The notes below the pieces were generated by a model. The model was not told where the DNA came from. It searched no databases and worked only from the letters and a program-made list of their open reading frames with translations. 13,222 nt of DNA from an uncultured Elusimicrobium sp. (lineage in GTDB: Bacteria; Elusimicrobiota; Elusimicrobia; Elusimicrobiales; Elusimicrobiaceae), in NCBI GenBank assembly GCA_902767385.1, contig CACXHA010000035.1, positions 1 through 13,222 of the forward strand, in the 5' to 3' direction. Position numbers and translations under genes: made by a program. Below are positions 1 through 6,732 of this stretch, piece after piece; positions within the stretch are counted from its first letter, which is position 1; each line of letters starts with the position of its first letter.

Positions 1-324
1 TAAATATTCGCCGCGGCGTTCTTTGTCAATGACTGTTTGATAAATGCTGCCGGCGGTGTTGGTGTTAGCGCGGGTCATGGTCACGTCTAAAAAGCGCTCG
101 TAGTGGCCTAGGTCTAAATCCGCTTCGGCTCCGTCGGTGGTTACAAATACTTCGCCATGCTGGTAGGGGGACATGGTGCCCGGGTCTACGTTAATATAGG
201 GGTCACATTTTATCATGTTGACCTTAAGACCGTTGAGCTGCAAGAGCTTGCCGATACTAGCTCCGGAAATTCCTTTGCCTAGCGAGCTGACCACCCCGCC
301 CGTAATAATAATGAATTTAGACAT
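1..324 (-). CDS. pyrG: CTP synthase, N-terminal part (partial, runs off left edge)
   Basis: The 108 visible codons encode the start of the amidoligase domain of CTP synthase, which makes CTP from UTP, ATP and glutamine in the cytoplasm. Seen: the N-terminal nucleotide-binding segment GGVVSSLGKG (residues 9-18), then DPYINVDPGTMSPYQHGEVF (41-60) and the acidic DGAEADLDLGHYERF (64-78). These are hallmark stretches of the family. The ATG at 322-324 is preceded by a clear AGGAG about 7 bases upstream (331-338). The glutaminase domain and stop codon lie outside the window. The gene follows kdsB on the same strand after a 102-base gap filled largely by a palindromic repeat. The pairing makes sense because KdsB consumes CTP. 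No promoter of its own is evident, so it is probably read through from kdsB. Confidence 0.97.
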   Translation of the reverse strand, partial: MSKFIIITGGVVSSLGKGISGASIGKLLQLNGLKVNMIKCDPYINVDPGTMSPYQHGEVFVTTDGAEADLDLGHYERFLDVTMTRANTNTAGSIYQTVIDKERRGEYL

Positions 325-330
325 ACTAGT

Positions 331-338
331 TCTCCTTC
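331..338 (-). promoter_or_regulatory. Shine-Dalgarno of pyrG
   Basis: AGAAGGAG on the minus strand lies about 7 bases before the pyrG ATG and fixes its start. Confidence 0.8.
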
Positions 339-343
339 TATTT

Positions 344-416
344 TGTCATCCTGAACTTGTTTCAGGATCTCGTTTTTTTTGTGTAATAGAGATGCTCAAA
401 TACGTCCAGCATGACA
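344..416. repeat. 73-bp palindromic dispersed repeat, copy A
   Basis: The element begins TGTCATCCTGA and ends TCCAGCATGACA, so its ends are imperfect inverted repeats (TGTCAT/ATGACA plus a nearly matching CTG). Inside are two smaller hairpins: ATCCTGAA with TTCAGGAT (348-367), and ATGCT with AGCAT (392-412). GATCTC and GAGATGC flank the T-rich centre. Together these predict a cruciform or double hairpin. Related copies lie at 9314-9430 and 9444-9475. It fills the kdsB-pyrG gap and would be transcribed within that operon. No transposase is present. It resembles a miniature, non-autonomous palindromic element of REP or MITE type. The class is inference; the symmetry is seen. Confidence 0.8.
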
Positions 417-426
417 TTGTGTTTAT

Positions 427-1173
427 TTAGTTTTCAAAATGCGTTTTGTAATATTCTTCTGCACGGCGCAAGTCCTCTTGCGTATCAATGGCCGGGCCGG
501 AGGGTTTTATCTCAATGCAGCGTATTTTCATGCCGTCTTCCAAGGCGCGCAGCTGCTCTAATTTTTCCATTTTTTCTAACGAGCTTTGCGGTAAGGAAAC
601 AAAACGTTTGAGTGCTTCTTTTTTGTAACCGTAAATACCGCAATGGTGCCAATAGATAAAATCTTTATTTTCCGGGGACGGATCGCGCTTAAACGGTACG
701 CGGGAGCGCGAAAAATACAACGCCCTCATATCTTTGCCCAGCACCGCTTTTACACAGTTGGGGTTGTCGATTTTGCTGTCGTCTGTAGTGGCCATAACCG
801 CCGTAGCAATATCGCACGTGGGGTCAGTACGCAGCAGTTCGGCAATTTTTACAATGGTTTGCGGGTCAATAAACGGTTCGTCACCTTGCACGTTAATAAT
901 AAAATCTTCTTCGCAATTTTGCGTAGCGTGAAAAATGCGGTCGGTTCCGCTTTGGCACGTTTCCGGTGTCATCAGTACGTTGGCCCCAAATTGCATACAC
1001 GTTGATACCACGCGGGGGGATTCTGTCGCAATTACAATCCGTCCCAGGTTGGCCTTTACACATGCGTTATACACGTGTTCAATCACCGGTTTTCCGGCCA
1101 GCAAAGCAGTTACTTTACCAGGAAAACGTGATGAGCCAAACCGCGCGGGAATTGCGATGACAACATTACTCAT
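427..1173 (-). CDS. kdsB: 3-deoxy-manno-octulosonate cytidylyltransferase (CMP-Kdo synthetase)
   Basis: KdsB activates Kdo as CMP-Kdo from CTP, the donor for the inner core of lipopolysaccharide; it is a soluble cytoplasmic enzyme. The 248-residue length is normal for the family. Seen: the nucleotide-binding N-terminus IPARFGSSRFPGK (8-20), SGTDRI (75-80), VQGDEPFIDPQTI with the metal-binding Asp98 (95-107), and the WHHCGIYGYKKEAL segment typical of KdsB. The ATG overlaps the hldA-type kinase stop codon as ATGA, and a GAAGG motif lies just upstream inside the kinase gene. This indicates translational coupling. The gene is the last LPS gene of the operon before pyrG. No feature looks degraded. 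Confidence 0.96.
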   Translation of the reverse strand: MSNVVIAIPARFGSSRFPGKVTALLAGKPVIEHVYNACVKANLGRIVIATESPRVVSTCMQFGANVLMTPETCQSGTDRIFHATQNCEEDFIINVQGDEPFIDPQTIVKIAELLRTDPTCDIATAVMATTDDSKIDNPNCVKAVLGKDMRALYFSRSRVPFKRDPSPENKDFIYWHHCGIYGYKKEALKRFVSLPQSSLEKMEKLEQLRALEDGMKIRCIEIKPSGPAIDTQEDLRRAEEYYKTHFEN

Positions 1174-2156
1174 GCAAGCACCTTCTCAATTTCTTCTTTG
1201 CTAGCCGTAGCAGTGCCGGATTTTCCTACCACAATGCCGGCCGCATAGTTAGAAAGTACCGCAGCTTCAGGCAAGCTAGCCCCGGCCGCTAACGCCAAGG
1301 TAAAAACGGATATAACCGTATCTCCGGCACCGGTTACATCATACACTTCGCGCGCCATGGTGGGAATGGTGGTCGGTTTCTTTTTGCCTTTTTCAAATAA
1401 GCTCATCCCGTCGGCACTTCGGGTAATTAAAACAGAATCGGCCTGCAGCATTTTCAAAATTTTATGTCCCAATTTTTCAATGGCTTCCTCGCCGGGTTTG
1501 GGGGACTCGCCGGCCCCTTCCCAGGCTTCTTTGGTGTTAGGGGTCATGCAGGTAATATGTTTGTATTTTTTGAAGTTATCAATTTTGGGGTCCACGCATA
1601 CCGGGATTCCTTTTTTGCGGCATTTATCAATAATGGCTTTAATGTTTTGGTCGCTAAGCATACCTTTGCCGTAGTCGGACAAAATAACCCCTTTGGCGGT
1701 TTTAAGGGCCAAGTCAAAACTTTTCATACATTGTGCGGCAATGGAGGGGGAAATTGTTTTTTTGCTTTCGCGGTCGTAGCGGACGATTTGTTGCTGTTCG
1801 GCCATGACGCGGATTTTTTGGGTGGTGGGCCGGTCGCTATCTTCGCAAATACCGTAGGTAGCAATTCCTTTTTCTTGTAAGAAACCTTTCAGCATTTCTC
1901 CGCCCAAATCGGGTCCAATGACGGAAATCATAATCGGTTTAGCACCTAATGCAGCTAAGTTGACAGCCACATTGCCGGCACCCCCGGCTACAAAAAACTC
2001 CTTGTTTACGGCTACCACCGGGACGGGAGCTTCCGGCGAAATGCGCGAAACGGCCCCCTTAATAAAATGGTCTAGCATAATATCACCCACAACAATAACT
2101 TCTTGCCCGGCTAATTTATTTAAAATGGTTTTTAAACGTTTATTTGTAATGGCCAT
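1170..2156 (-). CDS. hldA: D-glycero-beta-D-manno-heptose-7-phosphate kinase (RfaE/HldE kinase domain only)
   Basis: A PfkB-family sugar kinase that phosphorylates heptose 7-phosphate at C1 to the 1,7-bisphosphate, on the way to ADP-heptose for the LPS core. Seen in 328 residues: VVGDIMLDHFIKG near residue 22, SRISPEAPVPVV (38-49), the glycine-rich AGGAGNVAVNLAALG, and the C-terminal anion-hole/catalytic motif DVTGAGD (273-279, base Asp279). The protein ends about 50 residues later. The cytidylyl/adenylyltransferase domain found in two-domain E. coli HldE is therefore absent, so this is the stand-alone HldA type. A separate HldC would be needed elsewhere. AGGAG lies 8 bases upstream, and a TATAAT at 2179-2184 suggests an internal promoter. 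The stop overlaps the kdsB start. gmhB, two genes upstream, catalyses the next step. Confidence 0.93.
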   Translation of the reverse strand: MAITNKRLKTILNKLAGQEVIVVGDIMLDHFIKGAVSRISPEAPVPVVAVNKEFFVAGGAGNVAVNLAALGAKPIMISVIGPDLGGEMLKGFLQEKGIATYGICEDSDRPTTQKIRVMAEQQQIVRYDRESKKTISPSIAAQCMKSFDLALKTAKGVILSDYGKGMLSDQNIKAIIDKCRKKGIPVCVDPKIDNFKKYKHITCMTPNTKEAWEGAGESPKPGEEAIEKLGHKILKMLQADSVLITRSADGMSLFEKGKKKPTTIPTMAREVYDVTGAGDTVISVFTLALAAGASLPEAAVLSNYAAGIVVGKSGTATASKEEIEKVLA

Positions 2157-2164
2157 ACGTTTTC

Positions 2165-2184
2165 TCTCCTATTTTTTCATTATA
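2165..2184 (-). promoter_or_regulatory. Candidate internal promoter -10 and Shine-Dalgarno for hldA
   Basis: TATAAT on the minus strand (2179-2184) sits directly after the stop of the DUF3108 gene. It is followed about 8 bases later by AGGAGA (2165-2170), 8 bases before the hldA ATG. I see no convincing -35 at 17 bases, so the promoter part is tentative while the ribosome site is clear. Confidence 0.5.
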
Positions 2185-2187
2185 ACT

Positions 2188-3330
2188 TTAATTGCGCTCA
2201 TACGCCAGTAATTCTGCGGTTACGCTACCGATAAATACCTCTACGGCCATTTTTACCGGCATACGGTATTGGTCATCGGTAAGCCATACTTTTAAGCTTT
2301 TTCCTTTGGCTACAAAAATCCCTTCTCCTCTAAATTGAGGTTCTACTACCCAACAATTAAATTTCCCGGCCGCTGTTTTTACGGTTTCTTTGCCTAATAC
2401 TTTTACGACGAGTGGATATTGCGTTTCCCGGTTGATAATATCAAAAGTAACATCTTGGCCTACCGCCAAGGGTTTTGCGCGCACGTAGTAAAGCGAGGTC
2501 AACATATCCAGTACTTGTTGTTTCAGCTCATCAGCGATAATTTTGGGTTCTTCTTTCTTTTGAACTTGTCCGTAAAAACGTCCGTTTTCGTCGTCAAAGG
2601 TAACCCACTCGTCGCGCTTATAGTTACCTTCGCGCAAACTTTGCGAATATCCTAATGAGTGTAACGAATCCACATCTAACCACGAATAGTTGATGTCGCG
2701 CACTTTATAGACCGAATCAATGACGGTGGCGGAAAAAGCGGTGGTTTGAATTAAATAAGCAGTTTTTCCGTTTTTACTTACTAAGCCGCGCGTTTTGATG
2801 TAAGCAGTACCGGCCTTGATAAACGAATAATAAAGGCCGTATTTCAAACTTTCGTTGCTCCAAGGAGCGTGGGTATTATCGGGCAATATCGGTTCATAGG
2901 CAAGGGGGTGCAATAAACGTCCTTGCAGGGGGATGGTGTCTTCTTTTTTAAAAGAGAGTTTATCTGCTGGCGGTGTGGATAAGGTTTGCCGGGCACGGGC
3001 TTGGGCAATAAGGACTTGGGCTTGCTCGGCAGTAAATCCTTTTTCTTCTGCTTTTTCGTTATCCGGGGTGGCCAAAACGGCCACGGTTTGTGAGGTTGCC
3101 ACTGCGGTTGGCATTGCTTCCGGGACTGTAGCCATTTTTCCCTGTGTGGCGAGCGCGGATTTGGACGCAGATGCAGCCGTTTGCACAGCAGGAAGATTGG
3201 TTTGTTGTGTTGTCGTTTCGGGCGTGCTTGTTACCGCTGAAAAAGCTTGTTTGGTGGGGCAATTTTGCCGGGTTTGGCAATAACATGCGGACAAAAAAGT
3301 GCATAACACAAAAATGCTTAGTTTTTTCAT
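2188..3330 (-). CDS. DUF3108-like envelope lipoprotein
   Basis: The N-terminus MKKLSIFVLCTFLSAC ends in a lipobox (LSAC, Cys16), so the mature protein is probably lipid-anchored after signal peptidase II. Residues about 17-125 are low-complexity, rich in Thr, Ala, Gln and Ser, and look like a disordered linker. From about residue 130 the sequence matches my memory of DUF3108: an N-terminal LKYGLYYSFIKAGTAYI segment, a central SLYYVRAKPL, and the C-terminal KVWLTDDQYRMPVKM followed by GSVTAELL. DUF3108 proteins are periplasmic or outer-membrane-facing proteins of unclear biochemical role. Its start overlaps the gmhB stop (ATGA), so it is coupled to LPS genes. An envelope role is inferred from context, and no enzymatic residues are recognised. 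Confidence 0.75.
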   Translation of the reverse strand: MKKLSIFVLCTFLSACYCQTRQNCPTKQAFSAVTSTPETTTQQTNLPAVQTAASASKSALATQGKMATVPEAMPTAVATSQTVAVLATPDNEKAEEKGFTAEQAQVLIAQARARQTLSTPPADKLSFKKEDTIPLQGRLLHPLAYEPILPDNTHAPWSNESLKYGLYYSFIKAGTAYIKTRGLVSKNGKTAYLIQTTAFSATVIDSVYKVRDINYSWLDVDSLHSLGYSQSLREGNYKRDEWVTFDDENGRFYGQVQKKEEPKIIADELKQQVLDMLTSLYYVRAKPLAVGQDVTFDIINRETQYPLVVKVLGKETVKTAAGKFNCWVVEPQFRGEGIFVAKGKSLKVWLTDDQYRMPVKMAVEVFIGSVTAELLAYERN

Positions 3331-3872
3331 TTTTTAGAATCCCTCACAATAAATTTAGCCGCATTAAGCAGGTTGGTCGCTATTTTATTGGGGTGCAATT
3401 GCGGGTATTTTTTTAAATGGTTTTTGCCGTTAGCGGTGGTCACAAGTATGGTTTTGCAGCCGATGGCTTTGCCAAATTCTACGTCGGCCTTTTTATCGCC
3501 AATCATGTAAGAGTTCGCCGTATCAATGTGATATTTTTTGATTAAGTCTAGTCCCATTTTAGGTTGCGGTTTGCGGCAGGCACAATGTTCGTTTGGGGCG
3601 TGCGGACAAAATACAATTTCTTCAAGGCGCGCTGGTTTTAAGAGTTTTTGTAAATAGGCGTGTACGGCATTAACTTCCTTCTCGGTAAAATAACCGCGCC
3701 CGATGCCCGATTGATTGGAGACCATAAATAATTTAAATCCGTCCTTGCAGAGTAATGCCAATGCGGGCTTTGTGCTTTTGTACAGGCGCACCTGTTTGGG
3801 GTCACACAAATAAACCCCCGGTTTTTCGTAGATTAGCGTTCCGTCCCGGTCCAAAAATACGGCTTTAATCAT
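3327..3872 (-). CDS. gmhB: D-glycero-D-manno-heptose 1,7-bisphosphate 7-phosphatase (HAD family)
   Basis: GmhB removes the 7-phosphate from heptose 1,7-bisphosphate, the product of the HldA-type kinase encoded two genes downstream. The 181-residue length fits. Seen: the HAD nucleophile motif DRDGT (Asp8, Asp10), the SNQSG motif (52-56), the GmhB-specific zinc loop CPH...CAC (Cys89, His91, Cys97, Cys99), Lys101 in CRKP, and the Mg-binding GDKKAD (125-130). The zinc loop separates GmhB from generic HAD phosphatases. A histidinol-phosphatase role is less likely in this setting. The start overlaps the acyltransferase stop (ATGA) and the stop overlaps the DUF3108 start (ATGA), a very compact arrangement. 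Confidence 0.92.
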   Translation of the reverse strand: MIKAVFLDRDGTLIYEKPGVYLCDPKQVRLYKSTKPALALLCKDGFKLFMVSNQSGIGRGYFTEKEVNAVHAYLQKLLKPARLEEIVFCPHAPNEHCACRKPQPKMGLDLIKKYHIDTANSYMIGDKKADVEFGKAIGCKTILVTTANGKNHLKKYPQLHPNKIATNLLNAAKFIVRDSKK

Positions 3873-4813
3873 AGGCGTTCCTCGGGGTGTTCTTGAAGGT
3901 ATGCTTCACCTTCGGCTTCGCGTTTCCAACGGTTGTGTGCCCATAACCAAGAGGCAGGGTCCTCGCGCAGAGAGTCTTCGTAAAAACCTACTAACTGTTT
4001 GGTAAATTGACGGGTCGTTTCTGGCGTATATTCGGTGGGGGGGATGAGCGGGTCCAAAATGTGGCACACCAAGGTTCCGTCTTTTTCCCGTTTTACTTTA
4101 ACGGGGAAAGCTGGGGCTTGCATTTTAATAGCCAGTAGTGCTGTAATGGGGGAAAACGCAGCTATGCGCCCCATAAACGGTAGCCACACCTCACTGGCGG
4201 TAGCATTTTGGTCAATCAAAATACCTAATAAAAATTTGCGTTTAATCCAGCGCATGGCGGCAAAAAAAGGTTGGTCGCCGTTATTGCTATAAAAGGTCCG
4301 TCCGCCAAAGATATTACGCAGGCGGTTTGTTTCTTCGTCAATATATGGGTTGTCCACTCGTTGGGCCAGTACGGCTTTTTCCATACCATATACGCTGGCG
4401 GCCAGGCCAAAAGCTTCCCAGTTGGTAAAATGTCCAATATGAATAATTCCGCCCGTAGTGCCTTGGGCTTTTTGGATTTTCTCAAGCCCTACCACTTTAC
4501 AATGTTTTTTAAAATTTTCGCGACTCATGTGTGTCAAGTGCAAAAACTCTGCCAAAATAGTGCCCATGTTACTCCAGGAATCTACGGCAATTTGGTGCAC
4601 TTCTTGTGGGGTTTTATCGGGGAACGCGCGTGAAATATCATATTCCATGCGTTTAAAGCGGTTAGGGAAAAAGACGGCGGTACCTCTTACTAGCGTGCGC
4701 GCCAACCACACGGAAAACCGATACGGCAATAGCACAAAGAGTACGCAAAACACCTTTAAAGACAGGTATTGCAAGTAGTGAAAGGGCGTTTTTTTAAATC
4801 GTGTTTCTGCCAT
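3869..4813 (-). CDS. LpxL/HtrB-family lipid A acyltransferase
   Basis: A 314-residue member of the lysophospholipid/lipid A acyltransferase family, which transfers secondary acyl chains to Kdo-lipid A at the inner membrane. Seen: an N-terminal hydrophobic segment (about 16-31, FCVLFVLLP), the catalytic HX4E motif HFTNWE (His128, Glu133) preceded by GGIIHIG, LLGILIDQNA for the later family block, and WLWAHNRWK near the C-terminus, all typical of LpxL/LpxM. Which acyl position it uses cannot be read, so no symbol is given. I chose the ATG at 4811-4813, although the frame stays open to 4873. The longer version would place a perfect TATAAT inside the coding region and has no ribosome site. With the chosen start the -10 ends 6 bases before ATG, predicting a leaderless mRNA. 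It heads the LPS operon. Confidence 0.9.
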   Translation of the reverse strand: MAETRFKKTPFHYLQYLSLKVFCVLFVLLPYRFSVWLARTLVRGTAVFFPNRFKRMEYDISRAFPDKTPQEVHQIAVDSWSNMGTILAEFLHLTHMSRENFKKHCKVVGLEKIQKAQGTTGGIIHIGHFTNWEAFGLAASVYGMEKAVLAQRVDNPYIDEETNRLRNIFGGRTFYSNNGDQPFFAAMRWIKRKFLLGILIDQNATASEVWLPFMGRIAAFSPITALLAIKMQAPAFPVKVKREKDGTLVCHILDPLIPPTEYTPETTRQFTKQLVGFYEDSLREDPASWLWAHNRWKREAEGEAYLQEHPEERL

Positions 4814-4825
4814 ACTTTTATTATA
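4811..4825 (-). promoter_or_regulatory. Leaderless promoter of the lpxL-like gene
   Basis: On the minus strand TATAAT (4820-4825) is followed by AAAAGT and then ATG. Initiation 7 bases after the hexamer would fall on the A of the start codon. No Shine-Dalgarno precedes the ATG. No good -35 is seen at 17 bases (GAGAAA). Confidence 0.7.
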
Positions 4826-4873
4826 CCTTTTTAGGGTGTGTTTTTCTCGGTTGATTTGAGCCCTTAACAGCAT

Positions 4874-4904
4874 ACAACCCCGCCCAAATGGGGGGCAGGG
4901 TTGT
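4874..4904. terminator. Strong hairpin after pyrH (possible terminator)
   Basis: A 12-bp stem (ACAACCCCGCCC with GGGCAGGGTTGT, one wobble on the pyrH strand) and a 7-base loop lie 21 bases past the pyrH stop. On the minus strand, the direction of pyrH, it is not followed by a U-tract. On the plus strand it is followed only by TTTTC. It may act as a weak, factor-assisted or 3'-end-protecting structure. Confidence 0.5.
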
Positions 4905-4925
4905 TTTCATAAAAAACGGCTTAAC

Positions 4926-5639
4926 TTAGTAAATTACAGTGCCGATGTCCTGGCCGCACAGGGCACGTTCAATATTGCCCTTTTTGTGCAAATTGAATAC
5001 CTGGATAGGCAGTTTGTTTTCCATAGCGATTGCCAACGCCGCAGTATCCATAAATTGCAAGCGCTGTTCAATGGCTTTGGCGTAAGTAATTTTGTCAATC
5101 AGCTTGGCCTGCGGATTTTTACGCGGGTCATCATCATATACGCCGTCCACTTGCGTAGCTTTTAAAAGCACGTTGGCGTTAATTTCGCTGGCGCGCAACG
5201 CAGCTGCGCTGTCGGTGGTAAAATAGGGGTTTCCGGTACCGCCTGCAAAAATCACAATGCGTCCTTTTTCCAGGTGACGGATGGCTTTGCGGCGCACAAA
5301 CGGCTCGGCTAATTGATAAATGTTAATAGAGGTTAAAACACGCGTGGGAACGCCGGCTTCTTCAATGGCTGATTGCAAGGCAATGGCGTTAATAACGGTG
5401 GCTAGCATGCCCATACTGTCCGAGTTGACGCGGTCAATCACGCCGCCGCCGTCACGCAGGCCGCGCCACACATTTCCGCCGCCGATGACAATGGCCAGCT
5501 CACAGTTTGCTTTTTTGTAAGCGTCGGCAATTTCAGTGGCAATTTCTTTTAACGATTGTGGGTTGATACCGCGATGGCCTTCGGTGCTTAGGGCCTCGCC
5601 GGAGAGTTTGAGTAAAATGCGTTTTTTGTGGGCGGTCAT
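4926..5639 (-). CDS. pyrH: Uridylate kinase (UMP kinase)
   Basis: PyrH phosphorylates UMP to UDP, an essential cytoplasmic step towards UTP and CTP. The 237-residue length is typical for the bacterial hexameric enzyme of the amino-acid kinase fold. Seen: KLSGEAL (11-17), IGGGNVWRG (52-60), DRVNSDSMGMLATVINA (69-85) with the conserved Asp74, GGTGNPYFTTDSAAALRA, and VDGVYDDDPR near the ATP site. The ATG at 5637-5639 has AAGGAGA 6 bases upstream and its own promoter. It follows rpsB-tsf as in many bacteria, but a terminator and new promoter separate it. The next gene is an acyltransferase, where many genomes have frr. Confidence 0.97.
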   Translation of the reverse strand: MTAHKKRILLKLSGEALSTEGHRGINPQSLKEIATEIADAYKKANCELAIVIGGGNVWRGLRDGGGVIDRVNSDSMGMLATVINAIALQSAIEEAGVPTRVLTSINIYQLAEPFVRRKAIRHLEKGRIVIFAGGTGNPYFTTDSAAALRASEINANVLLKATQVDGVYDDDPRKNPQAKLIDKITYAKAIEQRLQFMDTAALAIAMENKLPIQVFNLHKKGNIERALCGQDIGTVIY

Positions 5640-5645
5640 AAAAAA

Positions 5646-5695
5646 TCTCCTTACAGGGTTTTTTACAGTATAGCAAATTATTTTCTATAGAACAA
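5646..5695 (-). promoter_or_regulatory. pyrH promoter and Shine-Dalgarno
   Basis: Minus strand: -35 TTGTTC (5690-5695), a 17-base spacer, and -10 TATACT (5667-5672) preceded by TTTGC, giving an extended -10 (TGC). AAGGAGA (5646-5652) lies 6 bases before the ATG. The -35 overlaps the last bases and tail of the upstream terminator hairpin. Confidence 0.8.
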
Positions 5696-5732
5696 AACCC
5701 GCAAGGGGCAAACGGTGTCCCTCGCAGGTTTT
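5694..5732 (-). terminator. Rho-independent terminator of the rpsB-tsf operon
   Basis: On the minus strand a 14-bp stem (AAAACCTGCGAGGG with CCCTTGCGGGTTTT, two wobbles) and an 11-base loop are followed by GTTCT. The T-run is at the base of the stem, as in bidirectional-type terminators. It lies about 155 bases after the tsf stop. Confidence 0.75.
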
Positions 5733-5814
5733 GAGTTTAGATTCTTTCTTTGCGTAAGCCGCGGGCAAAGGCCAACACGGTTCGCACAAGAAATTCCATC
5801 GGAGGCAAAACTGT

Positions 5815-5843
5815 GCCCCTCGCGGGATACAAACGCAAGGGGC
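5815..5843. repeat. Hairpin in the tsf 3' region, related to the terminator
   Basis: A 10-bp stem (GCCCCTCGCG with CGCAAGGGGC, one wobble) encloses a 9-base loop. Its arms and flank repeat parts of the terminator: a roughly 20-base direct repeat at 5707-5725 and 5804-5823, and GCAAGGGG at 5701-5708 and 5835-5842. The two structures could therefore exchange partners. Confidence 0.6.
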
Positions 5844-5871
5844 TTAATAATCTTTTAGCGCGGGCATTGGG

Positions 5872-5888
5872 AGCCCAGACACTGGGCT
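5872..5888. repeat. Perfect small hairpin overlapping the tsf stop
   Basis: AGCCCAG and CTGGGCT form a 7-bp perfect stem with a 3-base loop. The stem includes two bases of the tsf stop codon. There is no U-tract, so it is not a classical terminator. Confidence 0.55.
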
Positions 5889-6708
5889 AGAACCGTACAA
5901 AGCGCGTAACGGTTAACGTACCGCCCAAAGCTTTGGACTCTTCGGCCAAGTAATCGGCAACAGTTTTTTTGTTGTCTTTAATCGTACCTTGTTCCAAGAG
6001 GCAGTTTTCTTTGGCAAACTTTTTAACTTTGCCGGGCAACATTTTTTCAATGGCGGCTTCGGGTTTTCCTTCGTTTAACGCTTGGGTTTTGTAAATATCC
6101 AATTCTTTGTCAATCACTTCCTGCGGAATATCTTCGGCTTTAATCCAACCGGTTTGCATCCCTACGGTGTGCATCGCAAGTCCGCGGGCAATTTCGGCGG
6201 CTTTGGCTTTATCCACATTGCCGGAAACAGCCAGTTCCAATAAAGAAGCTTTTTTGTTGTCACTGTGAACGTAGTAGCCCATTACGGCACCGTCGGCAGT
6301 GGTCCAGTTGTAAGCACCTTTAAAGGTGGTGTTTTCCCCAAATTTAGGGGCTTGTTCGGCGATTTTGGCTTTAATCGTTTCGTCCGTTTCGTAGTTTACG
6401 CCGGGGTGAGCCAAAACATAGTCAGCCAGTTCGTTGGCTAAGGCAATAAAACCGTCGGTCTTGGCTACAAAGTCCGTTTCACAGCCCAAATAGGCCATGG
6501 CAAAGTTTTTACCGTCGGTCTTTACGACCACTCTACCTTCTTTGGTTTCGCGGTCGGCGCGTTTAGCCATAGCGGCCAAGCCTTTTTTACGCAAGTATAC
6601 GATAGCTTGTTCCATATCGTTTTTGCACTCTAATAAAGCTTTTTTGCAATCCATCATACCCGCGCCGGTTTTGTCGCGCAAGGTTTTAATATCATCCATC
6701 AAAGACAT
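5887..6708 (-). CDS. tsf: Elongation factor Ts
   Basis: EF-Ts recycles EF-Tu by promoting GDP release during translation. The 273 residues are close to the usual size of about 280-290. Seen: the N-terminal UBA-like segment LRDKTGAGMMDCKKAL (10-25), LRKKGLAAMAKRADRETKEG (39-58), and the EF-Tu-contacting TDFVAKT (78-84). A second core subdomain with GNVDKAKAAEIARGLAMHT follows, and the end ALGGTLTVTRFVRF is typical. The ATG at 6706-6708 is preceded by AGGAG. It follows rpsB after a 59-base gap with a strong hairpin, the classical rpsB-tsf operon. Nothing in it is unusual. Confidence 0.97.
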   Translation of the reverse strand: MSLMDDIKTLRDKTGAGMMDCKKALLECKNDMEQAIVYLRKKGLAAMAKRADRETKEGRVVVKTDGKNFAMAYLGCETDFVAKTDGFIALANELADYVLAHPGVNYETDETIKAKIAEQAPKFGENTTFKGAYNWTTADGAVMGYYVHSDNKKASLLELAVSGNVDKAKAAEIARGLAMHTVGMQTGWIKAEDIPQEVIDKELDIYKTQALNEGKPEAAIEKMLPGKVKKFAKENCLLEQGTIKDNKKTVADYLAEESKALGGTLTVTRFVRF

Positions 6709-6732
6709 GAAAAATTCTCCTGTTTTAAGTTA

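Noticed and set aside
1170..2156. hldE as a truncated pseudogene lacking its second domain
   Set aside because: Stand-alone kinase forms are established, the kinase domain is complete, and the stop is coupled to kdsB by ATGA.
4814..4873. 20-codon N-terminal extension of the lpxL-like protein
   Set aside because: It would encode through a perfect TATAAT and starts without a ribosome site within the edge of the pyrH hairpin; family alignment by eye fits the shorter form.
5733..5886. tRNA or known small RNA gene after tsf
   Set aside because: No cloverleaf, no anticodon arm and no promoter; only hairpins described as such.
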